This document shows, one piece after another, positions 58,671 to 64,000 of a DNA stretch of 64,000 nt. Both the position numbers and the translations under genes were made by a program. Under the pieces are notes generated by a model that saw only the letters and a list, made by a program, of their open reading frames with translations, made no database searches and was not told the DNA's origin. The stretch's first letter is position 1. Each line of letters opens with the position of its first letter. The stretch lies in contig JBBHKE010002393.1 in assembly GCA_037447655.1 (NCBI GenBank), positions 207,578 through 271,577 on the forward strand, in the 5' to 3' direction. The DNA comes from Zygnema cylindricum. Its lineage: Eukaryota > Streptophyta > Zygnematophyceae > Zygnematales > Zygnemataceae.

Positions 58671-60428
58671 ATGGGCAAGGATCCTTCCTCCATGGGTGTT
58701 GAGCTGGCCACCACCTCTAGGAACGCAAGCTCTCTCCTCTCATGTCATCCGAAGCCTCCTCTGTTGCAAGTTGATCGTTCACCTAACACAACCTTGCACG
58801 GGATAAAAAAACAAAAACAAAAACAAGACAGGTAGTTAGAAAATCGAGGAGAGAAACAAAAAAAAAAAAGATAAAGATAGAAAGGGAAAGTAATATAGCA
58901 AAGGGAGAGAGAAGAAAAGGGAGAGAGAGAGGAGAGTGAAAGGAAGAGGAAGGGTAGGGGAGAGGGCGAGAGAGAGGGAGAGTTACAAGGAAAGATGGAG
59001 GGTGAGGGAGAGTAAGAAGGAAAGGTAGAGGGAGAGGGAAAGGATAGTGGCGGCTATCCGTTTCCAAGGGGAGGAGTAAGGTGAGGGAGAGGGAGAGGGA
59101 GAGGGAAAGAGACAGAAGTGGGACAGGAATGGGCAAGGATCCTTCCTCCATGGGTGCTGAGCTGGCCACCACCTCTAGGAACGCAAGCTCTCTTCTCTCG
59201 TGTCATCCGAAGTCTCATCTTTTTCGCAAGACGATCGTTCACCTAACACAACCTTGCACGGGATAAAAAAACAAAAACAAAAACAAGGAAGGTGGTTAGA
59301 AAATCGGGGAGAGAACCAATAATAAAAGATAAAGATAGAAAGGGAAAATGATATAGCTAATGGAGAGAGAGAAAAAAGGAGAGGGAGAGGAGAGGGAAAG
59401 GAAGAGGAGGAAGGGTAGGAAGAGGGCGAGAGTGAGGGAGAGTAAGAAGGAAAGGTAGAGGGAGAGGGAAAGGATAGTGGCGGCTATCCATTTCCAAGGG
59501 GAGGAGTAAGGTGAGGGAGAGGGAGAGGGATAGAGAAAGAGACAGAAGTGGGACAGGAATGGGCAAGGATCCTTCCTCCATGGGTGCTGAGCTGGCCACC
59601 ACCTCTAGGAACGCAAGCTCTCTCCTCTCATGTCATCCGAAGCCTCCTCTGTTGCAAGTCGATTGTTCACCTAACACAACCTTGCACGGGATAAAAAAAC
59701 AAAAACAAAAACAAAAACAAGACAGGTAGTTAGAAAATCGAGGAGAGAAACAAAAAAAAAAAAGATAAAGATAGAAAGGGAAAGTAATATAGCAAAGGGA
59801 GAGAGAAGAAAAGGGAGAGAGAGAGGAGAGTGAAAGGAAGAGGAAGGGTTGGGGAAAGGGCGAGAGAGAGGGAGAGTTAGAAGGAAAGATGGTGGGTGAT
59901 GGAGAGTTAGAACGAAAGTTAGAGGGAGAGGGAAAGGATAGCCGCCACTATCCGTTTCCAAGGGGAGGAGTAAGGAGATTGAGAGGAAGAGGGAAAGAGA
60001 GGGGAGAGGGACAAGAAAGGGCAAGGATAATTCCTCCATCGGGGCTGAGCTGGCCACCACCTTTAGGACCGCAAGCTCTCTCCTCTCGTGTCATCCGAAG
60101 CCTCCTCTGTTGCAAGTTGATCGTTCACCTAACACAATCTTGCACGGGATAAAAAATAAAACAAAAACAAGGAAGGTGGTTAGAAAATCGGGGAGAGAAC
60201 CAATAATAAAAGATAAAGATAGAAAGGGAAAATGATATAGCTAATGGAGAGAGAGAAAAAAGGAGAGGGAGAGGAGAGGGAAAGGAAGAGGAGGAAGGGT
60301 AGGAAGAGGGCGAGAGTGAGGGAGAGTAAGAAGGAAAGGTAGAGGGAGAGGGAAAGGATAGCCGCCACTGTCCATTTCCAAGGGGAGGAGTAAGGAGAGG
60401 GAGAGGGAGAGGGAGAGGGAAAGACACG

Positions 60429-60429
60429 G

Positions 60430-60460
<31 letters not shown>

Positions 60461-60476
60461 TCCGAAAACACACACA

Positions 60477-60532
<56 letters not shown>
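60429..60532 (+). repeat. A-tract, CA and AT microsatellites closing the satellite
   Basis: The last monomer breaks off in AAAGACACGG. It is followed by about 28 A (60431-60458), (CA)6 at about 60468-60479 and about 26 AT units (60480-60532). The abrupt change gives a sharp right border to the array. Confidence 0.95.
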
Positions 60533-60534
<2 letters not shown>

Positions 60535-60837
60535 TACACTATACATATCGTAAGTTCAAAACTATCAGAACTCTATCTATCTTACTCTAAAAACCTACGC
60601 TTTACATGAAAAATTAAGAATTACTCCAAAGTGCCACACTATATTATGATAATTTAAAATAATCACCCAAAGAAAATACAATGACTTACACAATCAATTG
60701 CAAACTAATCAAAAATCTTATCGAAACTTGAAACAAAATAATCCAGAAGAAAAACTCAAGAAAAGTGGTGAACTTTTCAAGGAAAAAAGAGAAGAAAAAA
60801 AAATTATATACGTATATTTCATAAAAAAAATCCAGTA

Positions 60838-60917
60838 CTCCAAAGGCTCGCAAATTATCTTCTTTCCTTGAAAGAGTGAGAGCCCCAAAAGCCGTTCCAC
60901 TGAAATCAAAAAAAGTT
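60838..60917 (-). pseudogene. Exon-like segment type 1, copy 1
   Basis: Minus-strand reading FDLSGTAFGALTLSRKEDNL continues RAFGVLDFF. In this copy TTTTTGATTTCAG, a good acceptor signal, lies inside the start. The segment shows a faint similarity to VPS35 around its KFTIPPLVFSALKL region, too weak to assert. Confidence 0.25.
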
Positions 60918-61194
60918 TTTCCTCCACCGCAAAAATCGCCTCCCGGGCAGAGATCTGAATATGCCTGCGTTAGTCGTGACAGACGTATACGCACATAAAG
61001 CATTCGCCTGTACAAATAAATAGATAAAAAATAAAGGAATAAATAGATAAACAAATGTAAGGAGTGAATAAATGAAAAAACAGAAACCGAAACAAGTCCG
61101 GAGAGTAAATAAAACAGGAAAAAAATCAAAAATAAAAGCAAATATGGCCGATAACACGCAGTGTAGAAATTCACTTACAAAACAAATTTCCTCG

Positions 61195-61261
61195 TATAAA
61201 ACAGAGGCCTAAGTGAAGAGGTCATAGGCAATGTACTCCTCCTGAGCTGCGCCTGACAGAA
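61195..61261 (-). pseudogene. Exon-like segment type 2 (short form), one stop
   Basis: The minus strand reads EYIAYDLFT, stop, ASVLYEEICF, preceded by a T-rich tract and CAG and followed by GTAAGT: the same layout as the intact-looking copy at 63884-63960. Confidence 0.33.
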
Positions 61262-61379
61262 AAAGAAAATAAAAAAAACAAAAATTGAAAAAAAAACCAA
61301 AAAAATGCACAAATGATCGATAACACGCAGGTCAGAAATTAGCTTACAGAAATTTTTTCCTCGTATAAAAAGTGGCCTA

Positions 61380-61512
61380 AGTGAAGAGGTCATAGGCAAT
61401 GTCCCCCCATCAAGCTGCCCCTGCCAGTCTCCGGAGGCGAGCCTGTGCAACTTTGTCCTTTTGCTCGGACGCGTCTGTAGCGTCCATCACCTCCAATACT
61501 CCCGCGCCAAAA
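61380..61512 (-). pseudogene. Exon-like segment type 2 (long form)
   Basis: The minus strand reads GAGVLEVMDATDASEQKDKV then AQARLRRLAGAA, stop. In another frame it runs DIAYDLFT, stop. Frame changes show decay. The LEVMDAADA word is shared with the copies at 62.4, 63.15 and 37.7 kb. Confidence 0.3.
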
Positions 61513-61850
61513 AGAGAAACAACAAGATTATTTAGTAAGGAAAAGGAAGGGACAAAAGAAAAAAAAAAAAAAAAAAAAGCAAAGCTAGTGGATAAGAAGA
61601 GCAATGTAAATAGTCTTGGGGAGAAGGAGTGGAAGCAAGATAAAGAGCAAGAGGTGGCGGCTCTCTTCCTCCTATAGCCCTCTCCCTCACCTTAGCCCTA
61701 TATATTTCTTTGCCCAAAACATATCCCAAAATCACGCAAAAAAAATCAAAAAGAAAAACCCAAGAAAGGTAGTAAAATATTCAAGGTAAAAAGAGAAGAA
61801 AAAAAAATTATATATGTACCTTACGTAAAAAATATCGAGAAATCCAAAGG

Positions 61851-61925
61851 CTCGCAAAGCATCTTCTTTCTCAGAAAGAGCGAGAGCCCCAAAAGCCGTT
61901 CCACTCAAATCAAAATGAGTTTTTC
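61851..61925 (-). pseudogene. Exon-like segment type 1, copy 2
   Basis: FDLSGTAFGALALSEKEDAL in minus-strand reading, followed by RAFGFLDIFYV and a GTAAGG that could be a donor site. Confidence 0.25.
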
Positions 61926-62129
61926 CTTCACAGCGAAATCGCCGCCGGGCAAAGATTTGCCACGACTACGGTAGTCGTGACAGATGTAGACGTACAAAGA
62001 GCATTTGCTTGTACAAATAAATATGTCCGGAGCTTAAACAAAACATAAGAAAAAAAGAATAAAAAAGAAAAAGAAACAACAAAAATGGTCGATAACACGC
62101 AGGTCAGAAATTAACTTGCAGAAATATCT

Positions 62130-62200
62130 TCCTCGTATAAAACAGAGGCCTAATTGAAAGGTCATAGACAATATCCTCCCCCCAAGCTGCTCTTGCAATA
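62130..62200 (-). pseudogene. Exon-like segment type 2 (short form), frameshifted
   Basis: The minus strand reads EDIVYDL then shifts (one base missing relative to the 63.9-kb copy). A T-rich tract ending GCAAG precedes it. Confidence 0.28.
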
Positions 62201-62309
62201 AAACAAAAAAAACAAATAAAAGAAAGCAGGAAAAAAAAAAGCAGAAATGGCCGATCACACCCAGGTCAGGAATGAACTTACAATTTTTTTTTCCTTGTAT
62301 AAAGCCGAG

Positions 62310-62452
62310 ACCAAATTGAAAGGGCATAGGCAATGTCCTCCCCCCAAGCTGCCCCTGCCAGTCTCTAAAGGCGAGCCTATGCAACTTTGTCCCTTTGCTG
62401 TGACACGTCTGCAGCGTCCATCACCTCTAATACTCTCGCGCCAAAAGGAGAA
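62310..62452 (-). pseudogene. Exon-like segment type 2 (long form)
   Basis: ARVLEVMDAADVSQQRDKVA, stop, then EDIAYALS in a shifted frame. Stops in the middle part. Confidence 0.28.
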
Positions 62453-62770
62453 ACGACAAGATTGTTAAGTAAAGAAAAGGAAGGGACAAAAAAAATAAAT
62501 AAATAAATAAAACAAAGCTAGGGGATTAGAAGAGCAATGTAAATAATCTTGGTAGAAGGAGTGGAAGAGGGATAAAGAGCAAGAGGTGGCGGCTCTCTTC
62601 CTCCTTCAGCCCTCTCCCTCACCTTCACCCTAACTCTTTCCATGCCCATAATATATCCCAAAAGCACGCAAAAAAAATCCAAAAGAAAAACTCAAAAAAA
62701 GTGGTTAAGTATTCAAGGAAAAAAGAGAACAAAATAAAATTATATATGTACCATTCATAAAAAATATCAA

Positions 62771-62850
62771 GAACTCCAAAGGCTCACAAAGCATCTTCTT
62801 TCCCGGAAAGAGCGAAAGCCCCAAAAGCCGTTCCACTCAAATCAAAATGA
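62771..62850 (-). pseudogene. Exon-like segment type 1, copy 3
   Basis: Minus reading DLSGTAFGAFALSGKEDAL then CEPLEFLIF-type sequence in a neighbouring frame. Confidence 0.25.
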
Positions 62851-63064
62851 GTTTTTCCTCGCGGGCAAAATCGCCGCCCGAGCAAAGATTTGCCACAACT
62901 ACGGTAGTCGTGACAAACGTAGACGCACAGAGAGCATTTGCCTGTACAAATAAAAATGTCCGGAGTGTAAACAAAAAAGAAGAAAAAACAAAAAAAAAAG
63001 AAAAAAAAACAACAAAAATGGGTGATAACACGCAGGTAAGATATTAACATACAGAAATATTTTC

Positions 63065-63215
63065 CTCGTATAAAACAGAGACCTAATTGAAAGGTCATAG
63101 GCCATGTCCTCCCCCCAAGCTGCCCCTACCAGTCTCCGAAGGCGAGCCTGTGCAACTTTGTCCTTTTGCTGAACGCGTCTGCAGCGTCCATCACCTCCAA
63201 TAATCTCGCGCCAAA
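63065..63215 (-). pseudogene. Exon-like segment type 2 (long form)
   Basis: ARLLEVMDAADAFSKRTK with a one-base loss relative to the 61.4-kb copy, then EDMAYDLSIRSLFYTRK. Confidence 0.28.
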
Positions 63216-63548
63216 AGGAGAAACGACAAGATTGTTTAGTAAAGAAAACGAAGGGACAAAAGAAAAAAAAAAAAAGATAAATAAAGCAAAGCTAGGGGAT
63301 TAGAAAAGCAATGTAAATAGTCTTGGGAAAAGGAGTGGAAGAGGGATAAAGAGCAAGAGGTGGCGGCTCTTTTCCTCCTTTAGCCCTCTCCCTCACCATC
63401 ACCCTATCTTTTTCCATGCCCAAAACATATCCCAAAAGCACGCAAGAATAAAATCCAAAAGAAAAACTCAAGAAAACTGGTTAACTATTCAAGGAAAAAA
63501 GAGAAGAAAAAAAATTATATATGTACCTTTCATAAAATATATCCCGAA

Positions 63549-63632
63549 CTCCAATGGCTCGCAAATACTCTTCTTTCCTTGAAAGAGTGAGAGCCCCAAA
63601 CGACGTTCCACTCAAATCAAAAAAAGTTTTTC
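63549..63632 (-). pseudogene. Exon-like segment type 1, copy 4
   Basis: FDLSGTSFGALTLSRKEEYL in minus reading, continuing RAIGVRDIFYE before AAAGGTACAT. Confidence 0.25.
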
Positions 63633-63883
63633 CTCCACCGCAAAAATCGCCTCCCGGGCAGAGATCTGAATCTGCCTGCATTAGTCGTGACAAACGTAGA
63701 CGGACAGAAACCATTCGCCTGTACAAATAAATAGATAAAAAAATAATGGAATAGATAAACAAATACAAGGAGTGAATAAATGAAGAAACAGCAACCAAAA
63801 CAAGTCCGCAGCGTAAACAAAACAGAAGAAAAACAAAAAAAAGCAAAAATGGCCGATAACACGCAGGTCCTAAATTAACTTAC

Positions 63884-63960
63884 AAAACAAATTTCCTCGT
63901 ATAAAACAGAGGCCTTAGTGAAGAGGTCATAGGCAATGTCCTCCCCCCTGAGCTGCGCCT
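63884..63960 (-). pseudogene. VPS35-like exon with intact frame and splice signals
   Basis: On the minus strand a long T-rich tract and TTCTGGCAG precede a 77-base open segment that reads AQLRGEDIAYDLFTKASVLY then EEICF and is followed at once by GTAAGT. The stretch IAYDLFTKASVLYEE matches the plant VPS35 word IAYEFFTQAYILYEE at about 10 of 15 positions, with most others conservative. VPS35 is the cargo-binding scaffold of the endosomal retromer. One exon proves nothing about function; the neighbouring copies with stops suggest a decayed, tandemly multiplied gene fragment. Whether the rest of a gene lies beyond 64000 cannot be seen. The family assignment comes from memory of the protein and is unverified. 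Confidence 0.4.
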
Positions 63961-64000
63961 GCCAGAAAAACAAAAAAAAAAACAAAAGCCGAAAAAAAAA

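Larger units (their letters stand above)
38641..60428 (+). repeat. Satellite array, ~49 monomers of 410-460 bp, purine-rich plus strand
   Basis: The anchor CAACCTTGCACGGGATAAAA (or a close variant) recurs about 49 times, from about 38725 to 60140. Each monomer holds in order: GATAAAGATAGAAAGGGAAA; 150-250 bases of GGGAGA/GGAAAG purine repeats; a small hairpin (GGATAG...CTATCC); CGTTTCCAAGGGGAGGAG; more GGGAGA; GGATCCTTCCTCCAT; GAGCTGGCCACCACCT; GTGTCATCCGAAG; TCGATCGTTCACC; then the anchor and an A-rich tract. Long minus-strand frames rich in Ser/Leu/Pro repeat with the monomers and are a composition artefact. Monomers before about 44.5 kb are more diverged than those after. Confidence 0.95.
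60533..64000 (-). repeat. Second tandem family with exon-like segments, spacing 0.8-1.0 kb
   Basis: Four copies of a block CAAAGGCTCGCAAA...CCAAAAGCCGTTCCACT (about 60840, 61855, 62778, 63553) alternate with blocks containing AAGAGGTCATAGGCAATGTC and CCAGTCTCCGAAGGCGAGCC. Other shared words are GATAACACGCAGGTCA, TAGTCGTGACA and GAGGTGGCGGCTC. The array runs off the window at 64000. One partial copy lies on the left side of the satellite (37.6-38.0 kb). On the minus strand the blocks carry short open segments with candidate splice signals, described separately. Confidence 0.85.

Noticed and set aside
38641-60428. CRISPR-like array
   Set aside because: Monomers are ~446 bp, directly adjacent and homologous throughout; there are no short repeats with unique spacers, and the host is a plant.
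38770-60479. Dozens of 60-160-codon open frames in the satellite, rich in Ser/Leu/Pro (minus) or Arg/Glu (plus)
   Set aside because: They recur with every monomer, follow directly from pyrimidine- or purine-rich repeats, lack stable starts, and vary in frame between monomers.
60480-60532. AT run as a TATA promoter
   Set aside because: It is a simple (AT)n microsatellite with no downstream gene in register.

Overview
This is a gene-poor, repeat-dense piece of a plant nuclear genome. The evidence is several generations of Ty1/copia LTR retrotransposons with plant-type Gag-PR-IN-RT-RNaseH order, TA-flanked MITEs, fold-back elements and a 22-kb satellite array. There are no bacterial operons, ribosome binding sites or dense coding. 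I found no gene that looks intact and functional; the coding traces are decayed transposon polyproteins and short exon-like relics.

Layout. 0-2.6 kb: decayed, unrecognised coding traces on the minus strand. 2.6-3.7 kb: a solo copia LTR. 3.7-8.0 kb: AT-rich sequence holding two ~500-bp copies of one MITE family. 8.0-28.8 kb: a scrapyard of one copia family. A plus-strand integrase/LTR/gag relic (8.0-10.0) is followed by minus-strand bodies A (10.0-12.7), B (13.8-16.3), C (16.3-20.7), D (20.7-23.1) and E (25.4-28.8), joined as internal-LTR-internal chains and broken by MITEs and a 2.1-kb TIR element at 23.1-25.4. 28.8-33.5 kb: plus-strand copia body F, the best preserved (zinc knuckle, protease DSGA, integrase, YVDD reverse transcriptase, RNase H, 3' LTR), fused head-to-head to E. 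33.5-37.6 kb: AT-rich spacer with an ACGGTCTGAAAA-type minisatellite and one more copy of each TIR family. 38.6-60.4 kb: a tandem satellite of about 49 monomers (~410-460 bp, mean ~446), almost purely purine on the plus strand, with 4.0-kb and 3.6-kb higher-order duplications. 60.4-60.5 kb: A-tract, CA and AT microsatellites. 60.6-64.0 kb: a second tandem family (spacing 0.8-1.0 kb), also present once at 37.6-38.0 kb on the other side of the satellite. It carries short minus-strand exon-like segments, one of which resembles part of retromer subunit VPS35.

Observations that look least ordinary: (1) a 6-bp core inside a GGATAG/CTATCC hairpin that occurs in both orientations among satellite monomers; (2) tRNA-like segments lying antisense in all six copia LTRs; (3) the satellite's placement inside a tandem family with splice-site-flanked, VPS35-like exon relics; (4) the E/F head-to-head copia fusion and the B-C-D tandem chain. 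All family assignments come from reading motifs by eye; no database search was run.
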